Below, in pieces: positions 16,436-24,585 of a stretch of 64,000 nucleotides of DNA. The stretch's first letter is position 1. Each line of letters begins with the position of its first letter. The DNA is taken from NCBI RefSeq assembly GCF_002224675.1, contig NZ_NMPZ01000002.1:62001-126000 (forward strand), written 5' to 3'. The stretch comes from Segatella copri. Lineage in GTDB: Bacteria; Bacteroidota; Bacteroidia; Bacteroidales; Bacteroidaceae. The notes beneath the pieces are model-generated. The model did not search any database. It was not told where the DNA came from and saw only the letters and a program-made list of their open reading frames with translations. A program made the translations under genes and the position numbers.

Positions 16436-17755
16436 TTACATGTCCTCCATCGACAACCCCTGGTATCCGATATTGAAATTCTTGAATTTTCCTGTTGCCT
16501 GAAAGAAATGCTCGGCTTTATCTTTTAAAATACCGAGATTTATATCCTTAGCTTGGCGTTTCACCTCATAGAAAATGACTTTTTGCTCCAGTTCATCGGC
16601 AGCAATAATATCGATTTCATTCTCTCCCTTTCTGTCCCACCAGGAAGCAATCTGGGTATATTCTTCACTTTCTATCATCTTTGCTATGAAATATCTTTCC
16701 AGAACCTTGCCGGTGTATGTGGTGTAGCTCTTGTCCATGACCATCTTTAGTTTTTTATTGGCGCCAACCTCTATCATGTATCCATATTTGTAGATGTAGC
16801 GAAACCAGACGCGAAGGAAGTTGTCTTCTATCTGATAGCGAATGTTGCGATTGGTCTTTTGAAACATCGGTGTATAACGGGAAATCAAGCAATAGTCGTT
16901 CTCCAGTTTAGTGAGATAGCCTGAGAGTTCTATTTTCATAATACTTTCTATTTCACCACGGGTTGTGTAGCCTGATGCGATAAGTTGCAATATTTCAAAA
17001 TAACGGGCATAGTCTTTGCCAAATTCTTCTATCAGCATATTTTTTCCTTCGTATATGAAATAAGAGTTTTTTGCAACAAACTTCTCTGTCATCTGTTCCT
17101 TGGTTGTGGCTCCTGCATCCATCATCATTTCCACATATTCTGCTACTCCGCCTGTATAACTGTAGAGAGCCAGTAGATCTTCGTTGGTATAGGCTAAATT
17201 ATATGTAGAGAGAATTTCCTTGACAACAGAAGGAGGAAATGGAGTGACTTTTATTTCTCCAGTCTGCCTACCATAAAGTGGTTGCTTGTTGTTTTTAAAG
17301 ATGATGTTCATAAGTGAATAAACAGAACCGCAAACCACGAGATTAATATGAGCTTCCTGTTTGTTTAGATCCCATATCTTTTGCATATCTGAAAAGATAG
17401 ATGGATTAACCCGCTTGAAATCTTGAAATTCGTCAATGACGAGAGTGATTGGACGAATCTTAGATAGTTGAAGCAGATATTTAAAGATATCTGCAAAGCG
17501 TGTAACTTCGCCGAGGATAGGAAGCTGAAGTTTGTTCGTCATCTCTTCAATAAAATCTTTGCAGAGTTCTGCTTCTGATTTTCTTGCAACAAAGAAGTAT
17601 AGCATATCCTGAACATCCTCGTATGCTTTTATCAATAAGGATGTCTTTCCGCTACGTCGGCGTCCTGTTACGATTGTAAAACGAGCCGTTTGCAAAGATA
17701 GATTTCTTATCTCTTGCAATTCTTTTATTTCGTTTTGTCTTCCGAAGAACTTCAT
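16436..17755 (-). CDS. AAA ATPase with DUF234-type nuclease-like C-terminus
   Basis: Protein of 439 aa of the archaeal-type ATPase family widespread in Bacteroidota. Walker A is GRRRSGKT (31-38) and Walker B is ITLVIDEFQDF. A winged-helix middle region follows. The last about 100 residues resemble DUF234, and its core ENEIDIIA...FYEVKRQ has the spacing of a PD-(D/E)xK nuclease. The true function of these proteins is unsettled; they often occur in mobile or defence contexts. The gene lies between fic and the MATE exporter, with two copies of a TTTCCGAAAnAGCGGTTTCG element upstream. Confidence 0.85.
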   Translation of the reverse strand: MKFFGRQNEIKELQEIRNLSLQTARFTIVTGRRRSGKTSLLIKAYEDVQDMLYFFVARKSEAELCKDFIEEMTNKLQLPILGEVTRFADIFKYLLQLSKIRPITLVIDEFQDFKRVNPSIFSDMQKIWDLNKQEAHINLVVCGSVYSLMNIIFKNNKQPLYGRQTGEIKVTPFPPSVVKEILSTYNLAYTNEDLLALYSYTGGVAEYVEMMMDAGATTKEQMTEKFVAKNSYFIYEGKNMLIEEFGKDYARYFEILQLIASGYTTRGEIESIMKIELSGYLTKLENDYCLISRYTPMFQKTNRNIRYQIEDNFLRVWFRYIYKYGYMIEVGANKKLKMVMDKSYTTYTGKVLERYFIAKMIESEEYTQIASWWDRKGENEIDIIAADELEQKVIFYEVKRQAKDINLGILKDKAEHFFQATGKFKNFNIGYQGLSMEDM

Positions 17756-17783
17756 TTTTTATAGTTTCTTTTTTAATGTTATT

Positions 17784-17928
17784 TTCGAAACCGCCGTTTC
17801 CGAAATAGCGGTTTCGAATGCAAAGTTAATAAAAAAAACTGAATATCAGCATATTTGCTTATCAATTTAAGCTTTTTTATTTGTTTGAACATTATTGATG
17901 TTTCCGAAACAGCGGTTTCGAATACAAA
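17784..17928 (-). promoter_or_regulatory. duplicated palindromic element upstream of the ATPase gene
   Basis: An inverted repeat with arms TTCGAAACCGC (17784-17794) and GCGGTTTCGAA (17808-17818) lies about 30 bases before the ATPase start. A 28-bp element at 17797-17824 recurs at 17901-17928 with two mismatches. This suggests paired operator sites, or ends of a small element. The rest of this 351-base gap holds the fic fragment and the MATE promoter. Confidence 0.7.
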
Positions 17929-17943
17929 TATTTCGTCAAGGAC

Positions 17944-17967
17944 AAACCAACTCATAATTGGTACTTC
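17944..17967 (-). pseudogene. remnant of a fic gene 3' end
   Basis: These 24 bases match the 3' end of the fic gene (14889-14912) with a single mismatch, and read on the minus strand as STNYELV, as in intact Fic (STNYELVSL). The frame is stopped just before it (TGA) and no fic body remains upstream. It looks like the scar of a second, deleted fic gene. Confidence 0.55.
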
Positions 17968-17997
17968 AAGGGAAAAAATAATTTTCTGAATGAAAAA

Positions 17998-18029
17998 TTT
18001 GGTAGTTACTGAATAAAGCTGTAACTTTG
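17998..18029 (+). promoter_or_regulatory. promoter of the MATE gene
   Basis: TTTG at 17998-18001 and TAACTTTG at 18022-18029, separated by 20 bases, is a near-ideal Bacteroidota promoter. Confidence 0.8.
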
Positions 18030-18106
18030 CACATCCAAACGGAAGTTCAGAACATCAAGAAAAAGATTAGTAATTAAAAAGCAATATAAACAACCATAGT
18101 ACAGCA

Positions 18107-19450
18107 ATGACAATGCACAAGAAACATCATTACCGCGAACTGCTCTCGATAGGTTTTCCTATCATCATCGGACAACTGGGAACCATCATCCTGGGATTCG
18201 CCGACACGCTGATGATCGGTCATCACAGTACCCCCGAACTGGCGGCAGCAGGACTGGTAAACAATATCTTCGGTCTCGTTTTTGTATCCTATATGGGATT
18301 CACCTACGGCCTCACTCCTATCATCGGCAGACTCTACGGAGAGGAACGCACCGACGTCATCGGTCAGAAGGTGCGCAACTCCTTCCTTGCCAACATGCTG
18401 ACGGGAGGCATCTTCACCCTTGCCCTCATCCTGCTCTATCTCAATCTGGCACATATCGGACAGCCGGAGGAACTGCTGGAGCTTATCCGCCCTTACTTTC
18501 TGGTGAATCTGGCATCGGTGCTCTTTATGGGCATCTTCTATACCATGAAGCAATTCCTCGACGGAATCGGACAGACCAAGGTGGCAATGTGGGCGATGAT
18601 AGGCGGTAACATCGTGAACATCCTGGGCAACTGGGTGCTCATCTACGGTGTGGCTGGCTTCCCGGAACTGGGATTGCTCGGAGCCGGAATCTCTACCCTG
18701 GCAAGTAGAATCCTGATGGCACTGGCGATGGTTGGAATAGTAGTGACCTGCAGGAAATTCAGAACCTACAGTTATGACATTGTACACAGTTGCGTAAACA
18801 GGAAGGATTTCAAGGAGATGAACCGACTGGGCTGGCCGGTGGCTCTTCAGCTAGGTATGGAATCGGCTGCCTTTACGCTGAGTTGCGTGATGGTAGGCTG
18901 GCTCGGCACCATTCCATTGGCAGCTCACCAGGTAATGATTACCATTTCGCAGCTCTTCTACCTCGTGCTTTCGGGTATGGCTGCAGCCATGGCCATCCGT
19001 GTGAGCCACTTTATGGGGCAGAAAGACTATGCCGCCGTTCACCTCAATGCCTACGACGGATTCCGACTGAACCTGCTGTTCTCGCTCTGCATGGGTCTGC
19101 CGGTACTTCTGCTCCGCCACCAGATAGGTGGATGGTTTAATGATAACGTAGAGGTACAGGCGTATGTAGCTACGCTGATTATCCTGATGATGGTTTATCA
19201 GTTTGGCGATGGTCTGCAATACACCTTTGCCAATGCGCTTCGAGGCATTGCCTGCGTGAAACCGATGGTGCTCTATGCCTTCATCGCCTATTTCGTCATC
19301 TCATTGCCATTGGGTTATACCCTCGGTTTCCCTTGCGGCATGGGATTGCTGGGCATCTGGATTGCCTTCCCGTTCGGTTTGACCATTGCCGGCGAAATGT
19401 ATCGGAGAAGATTTGAGAAGGAATTGAAAAAGATAGAAAAAAATAAATAA
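18107..19450 (+). CDS. MATE-family multidrug/Na+ efflux transporter
   Basis: Inner-membrane exporter of 447 aa with about 12 hydrophobic segments in two repeated halves, as in NorM/DinF-like proteins. Typical motifs are RELLSIGFPIIIGQLG at the start, FADTLMIGHHS after the first helix, and GAGISTLASRILMA near the end of the first half. The second half begins at about residue 245 (GWPVALQLGMESAAF). Family members couple drug or organic-cation export to Na+ or H+ influx; the substrate cannot be told. ATG at 18107 and 18113 are both possible. It is transcribed alone, away from the accessory genes, and closed by an exceptionally long hairpin. Confidence 0.95.
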   Translation: MTMHKKHHYRELLSIGFPIIIGQLGTIILGFADTLMIGHHSTPELAAAGLVNNIFGLVFVSYMGFTYGLTPIIGRLYGEERTDVIGQKVRNSFLANMLTGGIFTLALILLYLNLAHIGQPEELLELIRPYFLVNLASVLFMGIFYTMKQFLDGIGQTKVAMWAMIGGNIVNILGNWVLIYGVAGFPELGLLGAGISTLASRILMALAMVGIVVTCRKFRTYSYDIVHSCVNRKDFKEMNRLGWPVALQLGMESAAFTLSCVMVGWLGTIPLAAHQVMITISQLFYLVLSGMAAAMAIRVSHFMGQKDYAAVHLNAYDGFRLNLLFSLCMGLPVLLLRHQIGGWFNDNVEVQAYVATLIILMMVYQFGDGLQYTFANALRGIACVKPMVLYAFIAYFVISLPLGYTLGFPCGMGLLGIWIAFPFGLTIAGEMYRRRFEKELKKIEKNK

Positions 19451-19453
19451 ACC

Positions 19454-19518
19454 AAGTCGCCCTGAAAGGGCAAAAGCTTTGAAATTGAAAGCTTTTGCCC
19501 TTTCAGGGCGACTTTTAT
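19454..19518. terminator. 27-bp perfect hairpin terminator built from a REP-like element
   Basis: Perfect 27-bp arms at 19454-19480 and 19488-19514 enclose a 7-base loop. The arms contain GCCCTGAAAGGGCAAAAGC, the same family as at 10486 and 38427. It lies between the convergent MATE and DUF5606 genes and probably ends both. Confidence 0.85.
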
Positions 19519-19531
19519 ATACCCATGACTC

Positions 19532-19981
19532 TTACTCAGCGGTCTGCTCAGCACGATCATCTACATTCTCACCCTCTGTTGGAGCAAGAGTAGCCTTGAA
19601 ATCTGTGATACCATACTTAGCGAGGATGTTGTACCACTGGAGGAGCTTCTTGATGTCGCTGTCGTGTACACGGTCGCGATCGTAGTTAGGAAGAACCTCA
19701 GCGAAGTAATCGTGAAGCTCAGCAGCAGGAGCCTTCTTGTAGTTGAAAGAACTTGGCTTGCCCTCTTCCTTCTTGCTTACGCTGTCGAGTACCTCCCACA
19801 ATGGCACCTCGTCTGCATCTGTGTACATAGCGATGTCACCAAGGCTGGTTACACGGTCTGTAGCGAAAGCTGGCACACGCTTGTGAGTTTCGTCGAGAGT
19901 CTCAACGATAAGAGTTCTGTTACCTCTTGATACCAATTTGTAAAGGCCTGGTTTGCCTGCAATTGAAAGAATTGTTTCCAT
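19532..19981 (-). CDS. DUF5606 protein
   Basis: Conserved cytoplasmic protein of 149 aa restricted to Bacteroidota. It begins METILSIAGKPGLYKLVSRG, the characteristic start of DUF5606, followed by a middle part with PLWEVLDSV and LHDYFAEVLPNYDRDRVHDSDIKK. No enzymatic motif is visible and the function is unknown. It is the last gene of the nusB-yajC-ybbR-coaE unit, 35 bases after coaE, an order often seen in this phylum. Confidence 0.85.
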   Translation of the reverse strand: METILSIAGKPGLYKLVSRGNRTLIVETLDETHKRVPAFATDRVTSLGDIAMYTDADEVPLWEVLDSVSKKEEGKPSSFNYKKAPAAELHDYFAEVLPNYDRDRVHDSDIKKLLQWYNILAKYGITDFKATLAPTEGENVDDRAEQTAE

Positions 19982-20016
19982 TGTCTATTATAATCTATTT
20001 TTATTTTTTAATATGA

Positions 20017-20592
20017 TCAATTATCTGATAGATTGAGCAAATCGAGCAGATGCACTACCTGCGCTTCTACATCACTCACCCCATCATTCACGATTTCATA
20101 ATCCGAACGGGCTATCAGCTCTTCCTGCGGCATCACGGCATCTATCCACTGCTGCGCCTTCTGCTGAGAGATATGATCGCGCTGCATGATGCGCTGCAGA
20201 CGAACGGCAACGGGAGCCGAGACACATACCACCTTATCGAAATGGGTACGACGATGGAACCCACTATCAAAGAGGATGGCACTCTCCATCCACTCACAGT
20301 CGCTCTGCTCGAAATCACGAGCCACTGCGGGATGCACCACATCGTTTACCGCCTGCTTGTTTGCCTCGCCTGTCAGGATAAACTGGGCAAGCACCGGTTT
20401 CTGCAAGATACCATCAGCACTGTACACCTCCTCGCCGACCAACTTCTTCAAGCCCGCCTGCAAGTCAGCATCCTGCCTCATCAACCGCTTAGCCCCGGCA
20501 TCGCAGTCGTAAACCCTGATGCCGTGCTTCTCCAGGATTCTGCACACATAGCTCTTTCCGCTACCTATGCCCCCCGTTATAGCTATCTTCAT
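20017..20592 (-). CDS. coaE: dephospho-CoA kinase
   Basis: Phosphorylates dephospho-CoA to CoA, the last step of coenzyme A synthesis. The 191-aa protein has the P-loop MKIAITGGIGSGKSYVC at its N-terminus, the CoA-site motif YDCDAGAKRLM, and the lid HISQQKAQQWIDAVMPQEE. The frame continues upstream to a TTG at 20622, but the family start and the only ATG is 20592. It follows ybbR after 33 bases and belongs to the nusB-led operon. Confidence 0.95.
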   Translation of the reverse strand: MKIAITGGIGSGKSYVCRILEKHGIRVYDCDAGAKRLMRQDADLQAGLKKLVGEEVYSADGILQKPVLAQFILTGEANKQAVNDVVHPAVARDFEQSDCEWMESAILFDSGFHRRTHFDKVVCVSAPVAVRLQRIMQRDHISQQKAQQWIDAVMPQEELIARSDYEIVNDGVSDVEAQVVHLLDLLNLSDN

Positions 20593-20625
20593 AACAATGA
20601 ATTGTAAATTATCAATTATCAATCA

Positions 20626-21594
20626 TCATTGCTGTTCCAGCAGATAATCCACCGTTTCCATTTCCAGCGATGCCTTGCTTACCGAACGAGGCACACTACG
20701 CAGCTGCAGGGTACACTTATCTGAAGGATTGGCAGCGATTTCATTATAATCCACTACCACCGTAAACTGGCTAGGCTTGATGGTTCTGAAGAGACTAGCT
20801 CCGATGGTGAACTTCACCGACACCTTGGACGGGAAAGTTCTGAGTACCTTATCGGGCGGCATATTGATAGCCGTAATCGGAACATCCACCATTTCCTCGG
20901 TCAGAACATCCGGATATACAGCCAGTCGAACCATATCAGGCATTACCTTCACGCCTCGAATCTTCTTGATGCGCACATTTTCCCGGATGGTATCCTGGAG
21001 ATTGCGGTAATAGAAAGGTACGATCTCTACAGACTTGACCTCATCGAGCTGTCGCTTGTTGGCATATACGGTAACCATAGAAGGGAAAAACTCGGTATGC
21101 GCCAGATAATATCTCTTGCTGGTCGTAATCTTTCCCCTGAACACCACCGGCACCTTCTTGGAAGCACCATAGGTGAAGTAGAAATCAAACTTGCCCGGCT
21201 TTACCTGCAGGAGTTTGCTAGAACCATAGAGCTGCGAGAGAATCTGCTTCTGTACATCAGCTACCGGAATCACACCCTGTCCCTCTGTTTCATCTGCATA
21301 GTTGTTAAACTTGAAATTAAGCGGACGGAAAGCATAGGTTATCAGGGTGAATCCCTTATCACGCACCGTAATACGCACAGTATCAGGCAAATCTCCTGTT
21401 ATTACCGCATTACGTGGTGTTCCCACCAGGCGCATAGGAATCTTATATTCCCTCTCCATGGTCTCATTGAGCGTCATCATCAACCAGAAGGCGCCACTGA
21501 GAGCGAGAAAGAACAAAAAAATCAGAAACTCCTTATTCAGGCCACTGAACAGGAAGTTTCTGACAGCCTTCAATATATTCCGAATACTATGCAT
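20626..21594 (-). CDS. YbbR/CdaR-like membrane-anchored protein
   Basis: Protein of 322 aa with one N-terminal membrane helix (FLIFLFFLALSGAFWLMM, about residues 24-41) and repeated beta-rich YbbR-type domains outside the membrane (for example DLPDTVRITVRDKG; VLRTFPSKVSVKFTIGASL). In Firmicutes YbbR/CdaR regulates the diadenylate cyclase CdaA; in Bacteroidota the role is not settled. The gene is placed between yajC and coaE, as in many relatives, and is probably cotranscribed. Confidence 0.85.
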   Translation of the reverse strand: MHSIRNILKAVRNFLFSGLNKEFLIFLFFLALSGAFWLMMTLNETMEREYKIPMRLVGTPRNAVITGDLPDTVRITVRDKGFTLITYAFRPLNFKFNNYADETEGQGVIPVADVQKQILSQLYGSSKLLQVKPGKFDFYFTYGASKKVPVVFRGKITTSKRYYLAHTEFFPSMVTVYANKRQLDEVKSVEIVPFYYRNLQDTIRENVRIKKIRGVKVMPDMVRLAVYPDVLTEEMVDVPITAINMPPDKVLRTFPSKVSVKFTIGASLFRTIKPSQFTVVVDYNEIAANPSDKCTLQLRSVPRSVSKASLEMETVDYLLEQQ

Positions 21595-21612
21595 CAGAAT
21601 CCTATGAATAGA

Positions 21613-21930
21613 CTACTGTGCGTTAGGAGTCTGGCTAGCTGCGTCTGCGAATACGTAACCCTTAGCTACAGTGATGACAACACCACGTGCAATCTCTACA
21701 TCTACTGTATTAGCCTGGAGATCTATGCGCTTAACTGTGCCATACACACCACCGCCAGTAACCACCTTTGTACCCTCTGCCAAAGAATTCTGGAACTTAC
21801 GTATCTCTTTCTGCTTCTTCTGCTGAGGACGAATCATGAAGAACCACATGATAGCGAAGATAGCTACCATCATAATGAGGAAACTCATACTGCTACCACC
21901 AGCAGCAGCCTGCAATACTAAATTTGTCAT
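21613..21930 (-). CDS. yajC: preprotein translocase subunit YajC
   Basis: Small inner-membrane partner of SecDF. The 105-aa protein has a single membrane helix (SFLIMMVAIFAIMWFFMI, about 17-34) followed at once by RPQQKKQKE, the family hallmark, and the cytoplasmic GTKVVTGGGVYGTV. It is second in the nusB operon, after a 113-base gap that contains a perfect palindrome. Confidence 0.97.
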   Translation of the reverse strand: MTNLVLQAAAGGSSMSFLIMMVAIFAIMWFFMIRPQQKKQKEIRKFQNSLAEGTKVVTGGGVYGTVKRIDLQANTVDVEIARGVVITVAKGYVFADAASQTPNAQ

Positions 21931-21996
21931 GTCTTTATTCTAATTGATTAATGTTGTTTATTCTTGAATATCACTATATATGATCGAAAGTATTCA

Positions 21997-22028
21997 TATA
22001 TATAATGTACGCGCGTACATTATATATA
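21997..22028. repeat. perfect 32-bp palindrome between nusB and yajC
   Basis: Perfectly self-complementary around a GTACGCGCGTAC core, flanked by alternating TA. There is no T run on either side, so it is not a standard terminator. It could be a cruciform, a protein site, or an RNA hairpin that limits read-through or processes the nusB-yajC transcript. Confidence 0.8.
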
Positions 22029-22043
22029 AGTACTCTCTACAGA

Positions 22044-23042
22044 TTAGCCTTCCTTATGTCCATGAGAACCATGATGACCACCCTTGCGCTCAGGCAACTC
22101 CTTCTGGATCAAGCCACGAGAGATGAGGAAGCGGGCGATGGTATCGAGCATGCCGTTTACATAGCCACCACTGCGAGGAGTACTATAGAGCTTGGCAAGA
22201 TCTACATACTCATTGATGGTAACCGTAGCAGGAATGCCAGGGAAAGTCATCAGCTCGGCAATGGCAATCTGCATGACTACTACATCCATATAAGCCAGGC
22301 GGTTGAAATCCCAGTTGCGGCAAGCATCGCCGATATAGTGCTGATAAGCATCGCAGTTGAGCAATGTAGCACGGAAGAGCTTGCGGGCAAAGTCGCGGTC
22401 CTCTTCATCCTTATATTCCGGAAGCAATTCCTGATCTGCCTTGCTGGTTGGCTCGAAGCGCTTGATGGTCTTCAGCACGAAGGTATCGATGATATCCTTG
22501 TCATCATTCCAGTAGAGGCTCTTCTCCTCGAGCAAAGCATCGAGATCATCATTGTTCAGAATGAAGGTCTTGTAAGCACGGCGCCAGAACTCGCGGTCGT
22601 ATGCATAATCGGTAAGTTCCTCCTCATGATCCTTGGTCATGGAACCGTCAATATAACTGGCATAGAGATCGCTGGAGACGATGGCAGTATAAATCTTGCG
22701 TACTGTTTCGATATCCTCTTCCCAAGAAGACTTCTTCACATCAGCCCAGTCGGCGAGCATCTTGTTCTCTTCCAACTGCACAGCAAATCTATTGTATGCG
22801 AATCTTGAAGAAGGCTCTGGAGCGCCCTCACGCTGAGCACGAGCCACCTCTACCTCATAGCGCTTCTGTGCCTCCTGGGTAAGAGCTACAATGAGTTGCA
22901 ACATATAGTTGTACAAGTCATACGACTTAGAAAGAGCAAACAACAGCTCCTTTTCAGCACTATCAATATTATGATTGCTGTTCTGATAGTATGCGTAGGT
23001 TAACTGCACAATCTTACGTCTTATCAAATCCCTATTAATCAT
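22044..23042 (-). CDS. nusB: transcription antitermination factor NusB (long Bacteroidota form)
   Basis: RNA-binding factor that joins S10 (NusE) at boxA to prevent early termination in rRNA operons. The protein is 332 aa, about twice the size of E. coli NusB; the NusB fold starts near residue 205 (DEEDRDFARKLFRATLL) and includes WDFNRLAYMDVVVMQIAIAEL and the closing GGYVNGMLDTIARFLISRG. The long N-terminal part (MINRDLIRRKIVQLTYAYYQN) looks like a degenerate copy of the same helical fold. First gene of the operon; promoter at 23090-23121. Confidence 0.93.
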   Translation of the reverse strand: MINRDLIRRKIVQLTYAYYQNSNHNIDSAEKELLFALSKSYDLYNYMLQLIVALTQEAQKRYEVEVARAQREGAPEPSSRFAYNRFAVQLEENKMLADWADVKKSSWEEDIETVRKIYTAIVSSDLYASYIDGSMTKDHEEELTDYAYDREFWRRAYKTFILNNDDLDALLEEKSLYWNDDKDIIDTFVLKTIKRFEPTSKADQELLPEYKDEEDRDFARKLFRATLLNCDAYQHYIGDACRNWDFNRLAYMDVVVMQIAIAELMTFPGIPATVTINEYVDLAKLYSTPRSGGYVNGMLDTIARFLISRGLIQKELPERKGGHHGSHGHKEG

Positions 23043-23089
23043 TCTCTAATAATTTAAAAGATTTATTTATATAATTACCTAAAACAGTG

Positions 23090-23121
23090 CAAATTTACAT
23101 ATTTAATATATAATATGCAAG
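23090..23121 (-). promoter_or_regulatory. promoter of the nusB operon
   Basis: Minus-strand TAAATTTG at 23097-23090 with CTTG at 23121-23118, 20 bases apart. Confidence 0.6.
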
Positions 23122-23209
23122 AAAAGGGGCAATAATTTCTATTTTTTTAAGGTTAGGAGATGAGTTTTAGATATTTAACGGGCATTTTGGAGAAAATATC
23201 GCCCAGAAA

Positions 23210-23241
23210 TTTGCATATTCCAAATAAAAGTAGTAATTTTG
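23210..23241 (+). promoter_or_regulatory. promoter of rplY
   Basis: TTTG at 23210-23213 and TAATTTTG at 23234-23241, spaced 20 bases. The leader to the ATG is about 105 nt and has no reading frame; it may be a ribosomal-protein leader. Nothing else is seen in the 310-base gap. Confidence 0.75.
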
Positions 23242-23352
23242 CACCCGCTTTACGAGAAACACTCGCGAGGCATGCTTCAAACAAAGCTAATCCGTGTGAT
23301 GGCGAGTTAAGGCAAAATTATTTTTTTAACAACTTAATTTAGAGTAACACAA

Positions 23353-23961
23353 ATGAAAGAGATTAATGTAACAGGTCAGAAGCGTACAGACCTTGGCAAG
23401 AAAGCTTCTAAGTCATTGCGTAAGGAAGGTTTCATCCCATGTAACCTTTATGGTGAGAAGAAGGATGCAAACGGTGCTCCTGAGGCTATGTCATTCGCAG
23501 TTCCATTCACAGAGTTGCGTAAGATCATCTACACTCCTCATGTATATGTAATCAACCTCATCATCGATGGTGAGAGCCACACAGCTATCATGAAGGAGAT
23601 CCAGTTCCACCCAACAACAGATGCTCCTCTGCACGTTGACTTCTACGAGGTGAACGATCAGAAGCCTATCACTATCGGTATCCCAGTTAAGTTGGTAGGT
23701 CTTGCACAGGGTGTACGTGATGGTGGTCGTATGAACCTCTCTATCCGTAAGATCAACGTTACAGCTCCTTACCAGGTTATTCCTGAGCACCTCGATATCG
23801 ACGTTACAGAGTTGAAGATTGGTAAGAGCATCAAGGTAGGTGACCTCTCATTCGAGGGTCTCGAGTTGGCTACAAGCAAGGCTGTTGTAGTTTGCTCTAT
23901 CAAGATGACACGTAACGCTCAGCTCGCTGCACAGGCTGCTACTGAGGAGGAGGAGGCTTAA
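23353..23961 (+). CDS. rplY: 50S ribosomal protein L25 (Ctc form)
   Basis: Binds 5S rRNA in the large subunit. The 202-aa protein is the long two-domain form: the L25 beta-barrel at about residues 1-95 (GQKRTDLGKKASKSLRKEGF, VYVINLIIDGE, IMKEIQFHPTTDAPLHVDFYEV) and the C-terminal TL5/Ctc domain (IGIPVKLVGLAQGVRDGG). The end is acidic (ATEEEEA). Codon use is that of a highly expressed gene. It is followed by pth and hslR on the same strand, 49 bases on. Confidence 0.97.
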   Translation: MKEINVTGQKRTDLGKKASKSLRKEGFIPCNLYGEKKDANGAPEAMSFAVPFTELRKIIYTPHVYVINLIIDGESHTAIMKEIQFHPTTDAPLHVDFYEVNDQKPITIGIPVKLVGLAQGVRDGGRMNLSIRKINVTAPYQVIPEHLDIDVTELKIGKSIKVGDLSFEGLELATSKAVVVCSIKMTRNAQLAAQAATEEEEA

Positions 23962-24010
23962 TCGATAGTCTTCAAAGATTTTACGAACCTGAGTAAAGCA
24001 TTATCAAACA

Positions 24011-24583
24011 TTGGATAAATATTTGATTTGTGGGCTTGGTAATCCTGGCGACGAATACGCTGATACCAGGCACAACACAGGATTTATGGTATTGGACGCT
24101 TTTGCTAAAGCGTCCAATATTCATTTTGAGGATAAGCGATACGGATACATTGCCCAAACTACGCTCAAGGGAAGAAAGATTATCCTGCTGAAGCCTACCA
24201 CCTTCATGAACCTGAGTGGTAATGCCGTGAGATATTGGCTGAATCAGGAAAAGATTGACCAGAGCCGACTCCTGGTAATCAGTGATGAGCTCGCCCTGCC
24301 TCTCGGCGCTTTCCGCCTGAAGGCTAACGGAAGCAATGGTGGTCACAACGGCTTGGGACATATCCAGCAGCTTATCGGTCAGAACTACGCCCGACTCCGT
24401 ATGGGTATCGGCAACGATTATCCTCGTGGCGGACAGATAGACTGGGTACTTGGCAAATATACCGAGGAAGACATGAAGCAGCTTCAGCCTGCCATCGACC
24501 TGGGTGTGGAGATTATCAAGAGCTTCGTATTGGCTGGTATTGATATCACCATGAACCAGTACAACAAGCTAGGAAAGAAATAA
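24011..24583 (+). CDS. pth: peptidyl-tRNA hydrolase (TTG start)
   Basis: Frees tRNA from peptidyl-tRNA dropped by stalled ribosomes. The 190-aa protein shows the family start [22 protein letters not shown], including the catalytic His of RHNTGF, then [12 protein letters not shown] and [11 protein letters not shown]. The start codon is TTG at 24011 (read [13 protein letters not shown]); no ATG fits because the conserved strand begins at residue 4. It lies between rplY and hslR; hslR starts 2 bases after its stop codon. Confidence 0.95.
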   Translation: MDKYLICGLGNPGDEYADTRHNTGFMVLDAFAKASNIHFEDKRYGYIAQTTLKGRKIILLKPTTFMNLSGNAVRYWLNQEKIDQSRLLVISDELALPLGAFRLKANGSNGGHNGLGHIQQLIGQNYARLRMGIGNDYPRGGQIDWVLGKYTEEDMKQLQPAIDLGVEIIKSFVLAGIDITMNQYNKLGKK

Positions 24584-24585
24584 TC

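Noticed and set aside
23160..23342. Small gene of 60 codons before rplY
   Set aside because: Overlaps the rplY promoter and leader; no recognisable protein features.
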